A DNA stretch of 49,883 nt from Oscillospiraceae bacterium (GCA_020025595.1 JAHHRV010000013.1:1-49883), one strand, 5' to 3'; positions 8,322-16,328 are shown, numbered from the stretch's first letter. Translations and numbers: made by a program. The notes: generated by a model not told the origin, from the sequence alone.

Positions 8322-9563
8322 TTAGCCGAATGCCTCGTTCAGAGTGGTGATACCGTCGATCTTCAGAGTGAAGTAAGGTGCAGCACGCATTTCGGACTCG
8401 TGGAAGTAGCCATCGGAAACCACTTCGGTGTCGGGAGTGTAAGCTGCATCGGTGTCAACATCAGCCATGAAGCTCTCGACAGGCTTGCCCTCTACGGTGA
8501 AGGTAGCAGTGTCGAACACATGCAGCTCGCCGGAAGCCATCTTCTGCTTTGCTTCTTCGATTGCTTCAGCAGTGCCTGCTGCAGCAGCCTTCTCATTGAC
8601 CTGGGTCAGAACGACGGAGCCCTCGGCAATGCCGCCGCACCAGTCGTCAACGATCTCGGTGCCGTTCATCACGGACTCGATCATGTAGGTGAAGTAGGGA
8701 GCCCAGTTGATGCTGGAGGAAACGATGAAGGTGTTGGGGCAGGCCTCGACGGTGCTGCCGTTGTAGGAAATGTTGGGAACGCCGGCAGTCTCGCAGGCGG
8801 TGGGAGCACCCATGGAGTCAGCGTGCTGGCTGATCAGCTTACAGCCGCGGTTGATCAGGGTGTTTGCAGCTTCCTTCTCAGCGGTCTCATCGTACCAGCT
8901 GCCGGTGAACTGCACTTCCATGGTAGCGCTGGGGCAAACGGAGCGAGCGCCCAGGAAGAAGGAGGTGTAGCCGGAGATAACTTCAGCGTAGGTGAAAGCG
9001 CCGACATAGCCGATCTTGGCCTCTTCAGCGGTGAATTCGCCCTTCTCGATCATCTCGTTCAGCTTCAGACCTGCAGCGATACCTGCCAGGTAACGGCCTT
9101 CGTAGATGGATGCGAATGCGTTGTGGAAGTTTGCCAGGCCCAGAGTGTGAGCGGTGGTGCCGGTTGCATGGCAGAACTGAACATCAGGGAACTCCTGAGC
9201 AGCCTGAGCCATGAAGGGCTCGTGGCCGAAGCTGTCAGAGAAGACGATATCGCAGCCACGGTCTGCCAGGTCTGCAGCAGCCTCGTAGCACTCGTTGCTC
9301 TCGGGGACATTGGTCTTGAAAACGACCTGCTCGTCAGACAGGTTCAGAGCCTTCTTGACTTCGTTTGCAGCATTGATGAAGTTCTTGTCGTAGGTAGAGT
9401 TTTCATCATGCAGGAAGATAAAGCCAACCTTGATGTCCTTTGCAGCGGTAGTTTCGCCGCCGGACTGGCTGGGGTTGGTGGAATCGGTTGCGTTGCTGCC
9501 GCAGCCTGCAAACAGGCCCAGCACCATGAACACAACCAGCAGCATTGCGGTTAATTTTTTCAT
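8322..9563 (-). CDS. nupN: BMP-family purine nucleoside-binding lipoprotein
   Basis: A 413-residue lipoprotein with signal peptide and lipobox LFAGC (lipidated Cys21), followed by a Ser/Thr linker. The body is a BMP/PnrA-like binding protein: KVGFIFLHDENSTYDKNF, IVFSDSFGHEPFMAQAAQEFPDVQFCHATG, FASIYEGRYLAGIAAGL, and KIGYVGAFTYAEVISGYTSFFLGAR. Relatives bind guanosine, inosine or adenosine outside the cell and hand them to the NupOPQ-type transporter. It is the first gene of the operon, behind a guanine-class riboswitch and terminator, with an intra-operon terminator after it. The exact purine needs testing. Confidence 0.9.
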   Translation of the reverse strand: MKKLTAMLLVVFMVLGLFAGCGSNATDSTNPSQSGGETTAAKDIKVGFIFLHDENSTYDKNFINAANEVKKALNLSDEQVVFKTNVPESNECYEAAADLADRGCDIVFSDSFGHEPFMAQAAQEFPDVQFCHATGTTAHTLGLANFHNAFASIYEGRYLAGIAAGLKLNEMIEKGEFTAEEAKIGYVGAFTYAEVISGYTSFFLGARSVCPSATMEVQFTGSWYDETAEKEAANTLINRGCKLISQHADSMGAPTACETAGVPNISYNGSTVEACPNTFIVSSSINWAPYFTYMIESVMNGTEIVDDWCGGIAEGSVVLTQVNEKAAAAGTAEAIEEAKQKMASGELHVFDTATFTVEGKPVESFMADVDTDAAYTPDTEVVSDGYFHESEMRAAPYFTLKIDGITTLNEAFG

Positions 9564-9680
9564 TTTTCTGCCTCCATATAATTTTTTTATAGATAAAAAT
9601 GAAACACTGATTCAGGCGCTCCCCGCCGACCTGTAACAAAGGCGGGAATGTGTGCGCATCTGCCAGAATATTTCCAGCAC

Positions 9681-9715
9681 AAAACAAAAAAGCAGGCTTA
9701 ATTACTTAAACCTGC
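9681..9715 (-). terminator. Riboswitch expression-platform terminator
   Basis: Leftward hairpin GCAGGTTTAA-GTAA-TTAAGCCTGC (one G-U pair) followed by TTTTTTGTTTT. It stands 118 bases before the binding-protein ATG and 52 bases after the purine aptamer. A second hairpin with ACACGG/CTGTGT arms at 9734-9759 lies between. I could not identify a convincing antiterminator by eye. Confidence 0.85.
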
Positions 9716-9766
9716 CACCCCATAGAAAATCCAACACAGCTCCCGGGAGGAGACCGTGTCAAATCA

Positions 9767-9832
9767 GCTAATAGTCGTACCTGTGGCTGTACGGTAGAAA
9801 CATCTGGGCCATTCATCCAAATTTATATCAGC
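9767..9832 (-). ncRNA. Purine riboswitch aptamer, guanine class by its C74
   Basis: Read leftward, P1 is GCTGATA (9832-9826) with TATTAGC (9773-9767), 7 bp with one G-U pair. J2/3 carries the conserved GTTTCTACC. P3 is CGTAC/GTACG closing AGCCACAG, whose CC can kiss the GG of the L2 loop (GATGAATGG). The specificity segment reads GACTAT, i.e. C at position 74, as in guanine rather than adenine (GATTAT) aptamers. L2 looks two bases longer than in classic examples. It precedes a terminator and a purine-nucleoside importer, so ligand binding should switch import off. Confidence 0.88.
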
Positions 9833-9854
9833 AAAATATTTAATTTACATAGGA

Positions 9855-9883
9855 ATCGTAACACAATGTACACAAAATGTCAA
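9855..9883 (-). promoter_or_regulatory. Promoter of the purine importer operon
   Basis: Minus-strand TTGACA (9883-9878), 17-base spacer, extended -10 TGTTACGAT with -10 box at 9860-9855. Transcription would start near 9848, about 16 bases before the riboswitch aptamer. Confidence 0.65.
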
Positions 9884-10031
9884 CAAATTCGACCTTTTAT
9901 TTCTATATTTTACAGATAGGCCAAATGCCATCACCGATTCACCCGGAATCATATACACTATGCCATAATTTTTTTCATTTTTGTATATATTGATAATTGG
10001 AAAATGCGTCTGTATATGGTAGTATAATGTC

Positions 10032-10060
10032 ATCAATACTTTCGATACTATTTTATTGAT
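10032..10060. repeat. Inverted repeat ATCAATA / TATTGAT before the flavodiiron gene
   Basis: 7-bp arms at 10032-10038 and 10054-10060, between a TATAAT at 10023-10028 and the AGGAGGA ribosome binding site. It is a candidate operator or leader hairpin. The rest of 9884-10031 is AT-rich, and I see no gene in it. Confidence 0.35.
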
Positions 10061-10076
10061 ATCAGGAGGATTCCAG

Positions 10077-11870
10077 ATGAAAAAACATGTAACCGATACC
10101 ATTTACTATGTCGGCGTCAACGACCACGAGGTCGACCTGTTCGAGGGTCAGTATGTGGTCCCCAACGGCATGGCATACAATTCCTATGTCATTATGGACG
10201 AGAAGATCGCGGTCATGGATACCGTAGATCAGCACAAAACTGACCTGTGGCTGTCCAACATCGATCAGGTTCTGGAAGGCCGCACCCCGGATTATCTGGT
10301 AGTTCAGCACATGGAGCCGGATCACGCCGGTTCTATCGAGGCTTTTGTCACCAAATACCCCAATGTGACCGTCATCGGTCAGGCCAAGACCTTCACCATC
10401 ATGCACCAGTTCTTCCCCAACATGAAGCTGGAGAACACTCTGCTTGTCAATGAAGGCGACGCTCTGACTCTGGGCGCTCACACCCTGAACTTTGTCTATG
10501 CACCCATGGTTCACTGGCCCGAGGTCATCATGACCTATGACTCCACCGATAAGATCCTGTTCTCCGCTGACGGCTTCGGCAAGTTCGGCGCACTGGATGT
10601 GGAGGAAGAATGGGCTCCCGAGGCCAGAAGATACTTCATCGGCATCGTCGGCAAGTACGGCAAGCAGGTTCAGAATGTTCTGAAAAAGGCTGCCGGTCTG
10701 GACATTGCCATCATCTGCCCCCTGCACGGCCCGGTCCTCACCGAGAATCTGGGTTATTACCTGAACCTGTATGATATCTGGTCCAGCTACCGTCCCGAGC
10801 GTGAGGGCGTGTGCGTATGCTACACCTCCGTCTACGGCCACACCAAGGCTGCCGTGGAGCTGCTGTGCGAAGAGCTGAAGAAAAACGGCGCTCCCGTTGT
10901 GAAGTGCTTCGACCTGGCCCGTGACGACATGGCAGAGGCTGTCAGCGCTGCATTCTGCTATGACAAGCTGGTTCTGGCTACCACTACTTATAATGCAGAT
11001 GTCTATCCCTTCATGAAGACCTACATCGATCATCTGACCGAGCGCAACTTCCAGAACCGCACCATCGCCTTTATGGAGAACGGCTCTTGGGCACCTCAGG
11101 CTGCAAAGATCATGAAGAAGGCCTTTGAAAACTCCAAGGATATGATGTTTGCCAAGAACCAGGTCACCATTCTGTCCGCTCTGAATGACGAAACCACTCA
11201 GAAGATTGTGGAGCTGGCTCAGGAACTGTGCGCTTCCTACTGCGCTGCAAATTCCGTGGAAGAAAACAAGGTCGATCCCACCGCTCTGTTCAAGATCGGC
11301 TACGGCCTGTATGTGGTCACCTCCAACGACGGCAAGCGCGACAACGGCTTCATCTGCAACACCGTCACCCAGCTGACCGATCAGCCCTTCCGCATCGCCG
11401 TGAACATCAACAAGCGCAACTACTCCTGCCAGACTATCGCCAAGACCGGCGTGCTGAATGTCTGCACCCTGTCTCAGGATGCTCCCTTCAGCGTGTTCCA
11501 GCAGTTCGGCTTCCAGTCCGGCAAGGATGTGGACAAGTTTGCCACCTTCAATAACACCCACCGCTCCAGCAACGGTCTGCTGTTCATGACCAAGTACGCA
11601 AACGGCTACATCTCCGCAAAGGTCATCAGCACCGTGGATCTGGGCACCCACACCATGTTCATCTGCGATGTGACCGAGAGCGCTGTTCTGTCCGAGCGTG
11701 AGACCATGACCTATAACTACTACCAGAGCAATGTCAAGCCCAAGCCCGAAACCGACAAGAAGGGCTTTGTGTGCAACATCTGCGGCTATATCTACGAGGG
11801 CGACGAGCTGCCCGAGGATTTCATCTGCCCCCTGTGCAAGCACGGCGCAAGTGACTTCTCTCCCCTGTAA
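10077..11870 (+). CDS. Flavodiiron protein fused to flavin reductase and rubredoxin
   Basis: A 597-residue cytoplasmic O2/NO reductase. Residues 1-240 form the metallo-beta-lactamase-like diiron domain with all ligands visible: H78, E80, D82 (HMEPDH), H146, D165 and H217. Residues 245-385 are a flavodoxin domain (CYTSVYGHTK phosphate loop). About 405-550 is a flavin reductase-like domain (GLYVVTSNDGKRDNG, NKRNYSCQTI). The tail is rubredoxin with C566, C569, C584 and C587. One chain can thus carry electrons to the diiron site. It protects an anaerobe from oxygen or nitric oxide. The start ATG follows AGGAGGA. It stands alone, divergent from the purine importer. Confidence 0.93.
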   Translation: MKKHVTDTIYYVGVNDHEVDLFEGQYVVPNGMAYNSYVIMDEKIAVMDTVDQHKTDLWLSNIDQVLEGRTPDYLVVQHMEPDHAGSIEAFVTKYPNVTVIGQAKTFTIMHQFFPNMKLENTLLVNEGDALTLGAHTLNFVYAPMVHWPEVIMTYDSTDKILFSADGFGKFGALDVEEEWAPEARRYFIGIVGKYGKQVQNVLKKAAGLDIAIICPLHGPVLTENLGYYLNLYDIWSSYRPEREGVCVCYTSVYGHTKAAVELLCEELKKNGAPVVKCFDLARDDMAEAVSAAFCYDKLVLATTTYNADVYPFMKTYIDHLTERNFQNRTIAFMENGSWAPQAAKIMKKAFENSKDMMFAKNQVTILSALNDETTQKIVELAQELCASYCAANSVEENKVDPTALFKIGYGLYVVTSNDGKRDNGFICNTVTQLTDQPFRIAVNINKRNYSCQTIAKTGVLNVCTLSQDAPFSVFQQFGFQSGKDVDKFATFNNTHRSSNGLLFMTKYANGYISAKVISTVDLGTHTMFICDVTESAVLSERETMTYNYYQSNVKPKPETDKKGFVCNICGYIYEGDELPEDFICPLCKHGASDFSPL

Positions 11871-11887
11871 AGCAAAATCAGCAAACG

Positions 11888-11917
11888 AAAACGGCGTGAC
11901 TTCGGTCACGCCGTTTT
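11888..11917 (+). terminator. Terminator of the flavodiiron gene
   Basis: Perfect 13-bp hairpin AAAACGGCGTGAC with a TTCG tetraloop, followed by TTTTTTC. Confidence 0.92.
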
Positions 11918-11987
11918 TTCTTTCCGGGCAGTTGTCATTTTCCGGAAATCATGGTAATGTAATTCTATCAAAAAAGGAGTGACCTGT

Positions 11988-12305
11988 GTGAAAAAGAAAC
12001 TTTTAATGATTCTTGCAATCGTGGCAGCCGTCGCAATTTGTATCTTTGCCTGGTTTTACGGATATGAGCATCGCAAAAGCAATGACAACCTCCCCACCCT
12101 CACAACCATCGCACAGATGGACGAAGCAGAAGTCAACAGTATTCTCCCGGGATATCGCATCCACCAGCTGATAGAAGTCTGGGGCGACCCGGATTTCAGC
12201 CAAGGAAATACAGGCCGCTGGGAAATCGGCGATAAAGTCCTGATCGTCAGTTACAACAACGACCTTGTTGCTGATTGCCGTCTCGAAGACGGAAACACAC
12301 CCTAA
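11988..12305 (+). CDS. Small membrane-anchored protein, SmpA-like repeat suspected
   Basis: A 105-residue protein with one N-terminal membrane helix (LLMILAIVAAVAICIFAWFYG) and a short exported domain. The segment VNSILPGYRIHQLIEVWGDPD followed by strands ending in YNNDLVADC resembles the SmpA/BamE-type fold, where a Gly-x-Pro turn follows two helices, but this is a weak match by eye. GTG at 11988 was chosen because AAAGGAG ends 8 bases upstream. It is flanked by strong terminators on both sides, so it is a single-gene unit. Function unknown. Confidence 0.7.
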   Translation: MKKKLLMILAIVAAVAICIFAWFYGYEHRKSNDNLPTLTTIAQMDEAEVNSILPGYRIHQLIEVWGDPDFSQGNTGRWEIGDKVLIVSYNNDLVADCRLEDGNTP

Positions 12306-12408
12306 ATCCCGATTATCGCACCTAAACGCACCCGCGAACCGAGCCGTACCCAATAGTCCTTCGATCACCGACCAGCTATGCACGAATTGGTGGCGGGCAC
12401 TGCCCGCA

Positions 12409-12442
12409 AAAAAGCAGCGTAACAAATGTTACGCTGCTTTTT
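12409..12442. terminator. Bidirectional terminator
   Basis: Perfect arms AAAAAGCAGCGTAAC / GTTACGCTGCTTTTT with AAAT loop, between the small membrane protein and the convergent degV. A second small hairpin GCGGGC-ACT-GCCCGC lies just before it at 12393-12407. Confidence 0.9.
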
Positions 12443-12454
12443 GATTCTGAGAGT

Positions 12455-13318
12455 TTATCTTCTGTAGATGACGCCCATCATGTTGGGGCCTGTGTTGATG
12501 GAAATGATATTGCCAACAGGATAGCTCAGCACAGGAGGCTGATCCAGCTCTGCTTCGCAGATTTCCTTCAGCTTTTCGTAGATTTCTGCGTTGTTTCCGT
12601 AAACCAGGCAGTAAGGTGTGCCGGGCTTGCGCTCTTTTTTCACGATGTCCACAAGGCCCTGGACGGCACGCTTGTCGCCACGGAACTTGGACACAACCTT
12701 GGATGCGCCGTGCTCAAAGGTGATGGCAGGCTTCAGACCCATAGCATCGCCCACAAAGGCTGCTGCCGCACTGACACGGCCGGATCTGCGAACGCAGCGC
12801 AGATTCATGGGCACGAACATACCACGGCCATGCTCCACCCCTTCGGTGATGGCGGCAATGACCGTCTCAGGATCAGCACCGTCCTTTGCAAGTCTTGCAC
12901 CCTCCAGCACCGCCATGCCATAGATCATGGAATAGGTCTCGGAGTCGATGATGTGAATGGTCAGCTGCTGGGCAGCTTCGGGGTGTTCTTCAAAGAACAT
13001 ATCTCTGGATATCACAGCAGCCTGATAGGTGCCGGAGCCTTTAGAGTTGATGGATGTGTGGATCAGGTGGGTATAGCCTTCACGCCAAACCTGCTCATAT
13101 AACTCAGTATAACGAGCTGCACTGACCTGGCTGGTGGTGGGAAGCTCTTCGCTTCTTTCCAGGATATCGTAAAATTCCTCGGGAGCCAAATCGATCCCAT
13201 CTTTGTATTCCTTACCCTGCGCATAAATGGTCAGAGGAAGTACCGCAATGTCCAGTTCCTGGACCAGGTTCTTGGGGATATCAGAAGTAGAGTCTGTAGA
13301 GACTTTAATTTTGTACAT
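12455..13318 (-). CDS. degV: DegV-family fatty acid-binding protein
   Basis: A 287-residue cytoplasmic protein of the DegV/FakB family, which binds a fatty acid and presents it to the FakA kinase for phosphorylation and phospholipid synthesis. Marks are the N-terminal STDSTSDIP, the PTTSQVSAARYTELYE segment, SINSKGSGTYQAA, and MRCVRRSGRVSAAAAFVG-like sequence in the second half. I start at the ATG at 13318 (MYKIKVSTDS) because the family begins here; the open frame runs further upstream but that part has no family similarity. No FakA gene is seen in the window. Confidence 0.88.
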   Translation of the reverse strand: MYKIKVSTDSTSDIPKNLVQELDIAVLPLTIYAQGKEYKDGIDLAPEEFYDILERSEELPTTSQVSAARYTELYEQVWREGYTHLIHTSINSKGSGTYQAAVISRDMFFEEHPEAAQQLTIHIIDSETYSMIYGMAVLEGARLAKDGADPETVIAAITEGVEHGRGMFVPMNLRCVRRSGRVSAAAAFVGDAMGLKPAITFEHGASKVVSKFRGDKRAVQGLVDIVKKERKPGTPYCLVYGNNAEIYEKLKEICEAELDQPPVLSYPVGNIISINTGPNMMGVIYRR

Positions 13319-13387
13319 ATTAGGATGAATCCTTTCTCTGCCAGGAAATCGGACGGCAGGATCTATCGTTTCATTCGATACCATAAT

Positions 13388-13416
13388 AATATACCGAATT
13401 TTCCTTAAAAAATCAA
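13388..13416 (-). promoter_or_regulatory. degV promoter
   Basis: Minus-strand TTGATT (13416-13411), 17-base spacer, TATATT (13393-13388), about 70 bases before the ATG. Confidence 0.5.
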
Positions 13417-13575
13417 GTTCTTTCCACCGGAATACAGAATTCTCTGCTGAAGGTCGCCTGGGCAGTCCGTCCGTTGTTGACAAAGAGGTTTCTGCGTGAT
13501 ACTGTGAATATGGAAAACCCAGTATGCCCCATGATACGAAAATCATTAAAAACTATTTGTCAGGTGGTGTATCTT

Positions 13576-14268
13576 ATGAAGAAATTCGTTTCCGCAATTC
13601 TTTCGCTGTGTATCGTTTGCCTTGCCATGGCGGGCTGTCAGACAAACAGCAACGGCCCCAGCGCCCTGGACACCGATTTTATTTACAGCAGCTGCCAGGG
13701 AACGCTCAAAAATTCCGAGGGAAAGTCTCTGACCTTTGACGGGAGCGATCTGGGCGGCGACATGGCCTGCAAACTCAATCAGGAGGCCACGGAAGAAAGC
13801 CCCGAAACCAGGGTCGCAATTCCCGCCAGCAAGCAGCTTGTTGTGGAATCCGGCGGCGATTCGCTGGATGTTATCATCGGTCAAAGCTATAAAAGCATCC
13901 ATGTAAAGGGGATCGGCATCGCCAAAGCGGAGCTGAACGAGGGCGGCAAGGTACAGCTGTCCGGTGAAATGAAGAGTTTTTATGTTAGCATTTCCATGCC
14001 GGAGCGCTTTCATCTGGGCGACGGACTGTTTAAGGTCAGCGGCACCGATGCAAAAGATGTCACCGCAGCGCCCAACGATACCGGTTTTGACCTGTCCGGA
14101 GTCAGCGGCTATATCAGTCTGGAGATCACATCTTCCGAAAATTCCGGCGTTTCCTTTATCAAGAATGTGGAAGTTTCCGGCCCTGAGTGCTCCGTTGACC
14201 TGTCCCGCTACAGCGAGGGCGTGGTTGTCGTAACGGACGGTTCGGGCACACAGGAAATCCAGTTCTGA
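13576..14268 (+). CDS. Lipoprotein of unknown function
   Basis: A 230-residue predicted lipoprotein: positively charged start MKKF, hydrophobic core and lipobox MAGC. The mature part is rich in beta-strand patterns and Ser/Gly/Asp, for example SGEMKSFYVSISMPERF and DLSGVSGYISLEITSSENSG, which suggests a repetitive beta-sheet domain such as those in DUF4097-like adhesins; I cannot name a family. TTGACA at 13477-13482 with TACTGT 17 bases later may be its promoter. The ATG at 13576 follows GGTGG and gives a clean signal peptide, so I prefer it to upstream starts. Confidence 0.72.
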   Translation: MKKFVSAILSLCIVCLAMAGCQTNSNGPSALDTDFIYSSCQGTLKNSEGKSLTFDGSDLGGDMACKLNQEATEESPETRVAIPASKQLVVESGGDSLDVIIGQSYKSIHVKGIGIAKAELNEGGKVQLSGEMKSFYVSISMPERFHLGDGLFKVSGTDAKDVTAAPNDTGFDLSGVSGYISLEITSSENSGVSFIKNVEVSGPECSVDLSRYSEGVVVVTDGSGTQEIQF

Positions 14269-14324
14269 CAGATCATTCCGGCAATATTCGTCCGCTTTCC
14301 ACAAGGGCACTGAAACAAAATACA

Positions 14325-14360
14325 AAATAGGGCTGAGAGTTCACACTCTCAGCCCTATTT
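14325..14360. terminator. Bidirectional terminator
   Basis: Perfect 16-bp arms AAATAGGGCTGAGAGT / ACTCTCAGCCCTATTT around TCAC, between the convergent lipoprotein and kinase genes. Confidence 0.93.
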
Positions 14361-14384
14361 ATCGTTATTAAATCGTGATTTAGC

Positions 14385-15509
14385 TTACTTTGCGTACTTT
14401 GCCACAACAGCGTGCATAGCGTCGAACTGCTCTTCCATGTCCTTCACCAGCTTGAACTGGGTACGGCAACGGTCCAGATTGTGCTCCGGGCGATGAATGC
14501 GGAAGTAGTGGTCGCCGTCCAGGTAGTCGGTCAGGAAACGGATACCGCACTCCAGAGTCATCAGTCTTGCGCCCCAGGGCAGGTACTCCAGCTCTTCCTT
14601 GGTCAGGCCGCCTGCTGCGCCCTCCAGGAAGCCACGGGTGAATACTTCGTACAGCTCGATGTCGAAGTTGACCTTGGACAGATCCTTCTCGTCTTCTGCT
14701 GCATGGTTTGCGCCGAAGCGGATGGAATCGCCGAAGTCATTCATGGACAGACCGGGCATGGTGGTATCCAGGTCGATGACGCAGATGCCTTCGCCGGTGG
14801 TACGGTCAACCAGGATGTTGTTCAGCTTGGTATCATTATGGGTCACGCGCAGAGGCAGCTTGCCGTCACGCAGAGCCTGCAGTGCAACAGAGCAATCAGC
14901 CTTGCGGTCATGGACGAACTTGATTTCCTCAGCTACATCCTTGGCACGGTTCATCTTGTCAGCAGCCAGAGCAGCCTCGAACTTGGCATAGCGGTCCTCG
15001 GTGTCGTGGAACTTCACGATGGTCTCGTGCAGAGTCTCAGCCGGGTAGCCGTTCAGCAGTGCCTGGAAGTGGCCGAATGCACGGGCAGAAGCCTCGAACA
15101 GCTCGGGGGTAGCCTTCTGGAAGCAGTCGGTGTTCTCGATGAAGGGAGTCAGTCTCCAGACCTTGCCGTTGGAATCGGTGTAGAAGTCCTTGCCGTCCTT
15201 GGTCTTCACCAGAGACAGAGTTTCACGCATAGGATCGCCGCCGTTGGCAATGATCTTATCACGCAGATAAGAAGTGATGCCCACAAAGTTCTCCATCAGC
15301 TCTTCCGGATGAGGGAAAGCTGCGCTGGACAGACCCTGCAGAATATAACGGACAGCGTCGCCCTCCTGAGGCTGGCAGATGACGCAGAAAGTATCGTTGA
15401 TGTGGCCCTGGCCGTAGCGAACTGCGCCCAGCAGGGTTGCGGGGAAATCATATGCAGTCAGGACTTCCTGTACGATCTGGTCCTCTGCGGGAATATAGGG
15501 TGTGCTCAT
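14385..15509 (-). CDS. Phosphotransferase, N-acetylhexosamine 1-kinase-like
   Basis: A 374-residue cytoplasmic kinase of the APH/choline-kinase fold. The catalytic loop is H224-N-D226 followed by TKLNNILVD, and the metal-binding motif is D246-L-D248 (VIDLDTTMPG). GQGHINDTF near residue 34 is the glycine-rich start. These motifs and the length match N-acetylhexosamine 1-kinases (NahK), which make GlcNAc-1-P or GalNAc-1-P for mucin and milk-glycan use. Homoserine or other small-molecule kinases of this fold are alternatives. It stands alone, ending at a strong terminator. The sugar substrate is inferred. Confidence 0.75.
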   Translation of the reverse strand: MSTPYIPAEDQIVQEVLTAYDFPATLLGAVRYGQGHINDTFCVICQPQEGDAVRYILQGLSSAAFPHPEELMENFVGITSYLRDKIIANGGDPMRETLSLVKTKDGKDFYTDSNGKVWRLTPFIENTDCFQKATPELFEASARAFGHFQALLNGYPAETLHETIVKFHDTEDRYAKFEAALAADKMNRAKDVAEEIKFVHDRKADCSVALQALRDGKLPLRVTHNDTKLNNILVDRTTGEGICVIDLDTTMPGLSMNDFGDSIRFGANHAAEDEKDLSKVNFDIELYEVFTRGFLEGAAGGLTKEELEYLPWGARLMTLECGIRFLTDYLDGDHYFRIHRPEHNLDRCRTQFKLVKDMEEQFDAMHAVVAKYAK

Positions 15510-15635
15510 GGTCGTTCCTCCATTTTTTGTGTTTTTAAACTTCTTGACTAAATTATAGTATGAAACGGCCGGATAGGCAATGTAGTTACAGATTCAGGTG
15601 GTACATATTTGAATTCTGATTTTGGGGCTTCCCTG

Positions 15636-15842
15636 TTAGAAATAGAATAGTTCTTCAAATTTCTTATCTAATGCAATACACAGGATCAGCGCAAGCTTCG
15701 CCGTGGGATTAAACTGCCCCGTCTCAATGGAGCTGATGGTATTTCGGGACACGCCCACCATCTCCGCCAGCTGGGATTGGGAAATTTTCATTTCTGTCCG
15801 AGCCTCCTTCAGGCGGTTTTTGAGAATCAGTTTATCGTCCAT
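15636..15842 (-). CDS. XRE/Cro-type helix-turn-helix regulator (small)
   Basis: A 68-residue DNA-binding protein made almost only of the helix-turn-helix: LKEARTEMKISQSQLAEMVGVSRNTISSIETGQ, then NPTAKLALILCIALDKKFEELFYF. Its ATG overlaps the stop of the preceding membrane protein gene (TAATG), so the two are translationally coupled. Proteins of this kind usually repress their own operon, and three palindromic sites upstream of the pair are likely targets. An ATG 5 codons earlier is possible but lacks a better ribosome binding site. Confidence 0.9.
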   Translation of the reverse strand: MDDKLILKNRLKEARTEMKISQSQLAEMVGVSRNTISSIETGQFNPTAKLALILCIALDKKFEELFYF

Positions 15843-16171
15843 TAAAATATCCCCATACAAAACTTATAAAAATAATAAACCGACAGCAGCAAGAGCACAA
15901 TACCTGAGATTGTACCCCACTTTTTCTTCAGCTTGACGCCTTCATATACAAACCCCATTCCGGATGTGCAAAACAGGATCGAGAGGATATCCGCCGGTGA
16001 CTCTACACGAAATAATTTAATTCCCGTGATAATTAAACCCAGAACAATCAGCCCCCAGAGTGAAAAAGCATCTCTTTTGGTACGCACCTCTTTTTCTCGT
16101 TCATCTCCATAAATATTTTCTTTCTTACTTTTAGCTAAAATTTCTTCTCTGTTCAATGTTATGACCTCCAT
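15842..16171 (-). CDS. DUF6442-like small membrane protein
   Basis: A 109-residue protein with a charged N-terminus (LNREEILAKSKKEN..GDEREKEVRTKRD) and three hydrophobic segments at about 40-55, 60-77 and 86-105. This layout, paired with a tiny XRE regulator, is common in Firmicutes and fits DUF6442 as I recall it. No function is established. The gene starts just downstream of an operator array, ends in an overlap with the regulator start, and probably forms a two-gene autoregulated unit. A role in stress sensing or bacteriocin tolerance is speculation. Confidence 0.78.
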   Translation of the reverse strand: MEVITLNREEILAKSKKENIYGDEREKEVRTKRDAFSLWGLIVLGLIITGIKLFRVESPADILSILFCTSGMGFVYEGVKLKKKWGTISGIVLLLLSVYYFYKFCMGIF

Positions 16172-16179
16172 TGATTTTC

Positions 16180-16195
16180 GCCAAGTTTACTTGGC
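16180..16195. promoter_or_regulatory. XRE operator 1, perfect palindrome
   Basis: GCCAAGT-TT-ACTTGGC, 8 bases before the ATG of the membrane protein gene. It is the first of three similar sites with centres 33 and 26 bases apart. Confidence 0.75.
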
Positions 16196-16210
16196 AAAAA
16201 CATAATATCA

Positions 16211-16230
16211 TTGCCAAGTGTACTTGTCAA
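16211..16230. promoter_or_regulatory. XRE operator 2
   Basis: TTGCCAAGT-GT-ACTTGTCAA, one mismatch between arms. Same half-site as operator 1. Confidence 0.75.
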
Positions 16231-16236
16231 CAGCTT

Positions 16237-16256
16237 TTGCATAGTTTACTTGGCAA
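16237..16256. promoter_or_regulatory. XRE operator 3
   Basis: TTGCATAGT-TT-ACTTGGCAA. The right half-site matches exactly and the left has two changes, suggesting a weaker site. Confidence 0.65.
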
Positions 16257-16283
16257 AATTCAGAAGCCGGATTTGTGCAAAAA

Positions 16284-16314
16284 AGCGGCAGCCAGGTAAA
16301 ACCTGACTGCCGCT
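16284..16314 (-). terminator. Terminator of the dCMP deaminase gene
   Basis: Arms AGCGGCAG / CTGCCGCT with inner CAGGT/ACCTG. Read leftward it is followed by TTTTTTG. Confidence 0.88.
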
Positions 16315-16328
16315 CAAATCACTGCGGA

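Noticed and set aside
9734..9759. Antiterminator of the purine riboswitch
   Set aside because: The hairpin pairs with itself and not with the terminator arm; I found no clear alternative pairing, so no antiterminator is claimed.
13319..13546. N-terminal extension of DegV
   Set aside because: The extra residues have no family similarity and overlap the predicted promoter; family start is at 13318.
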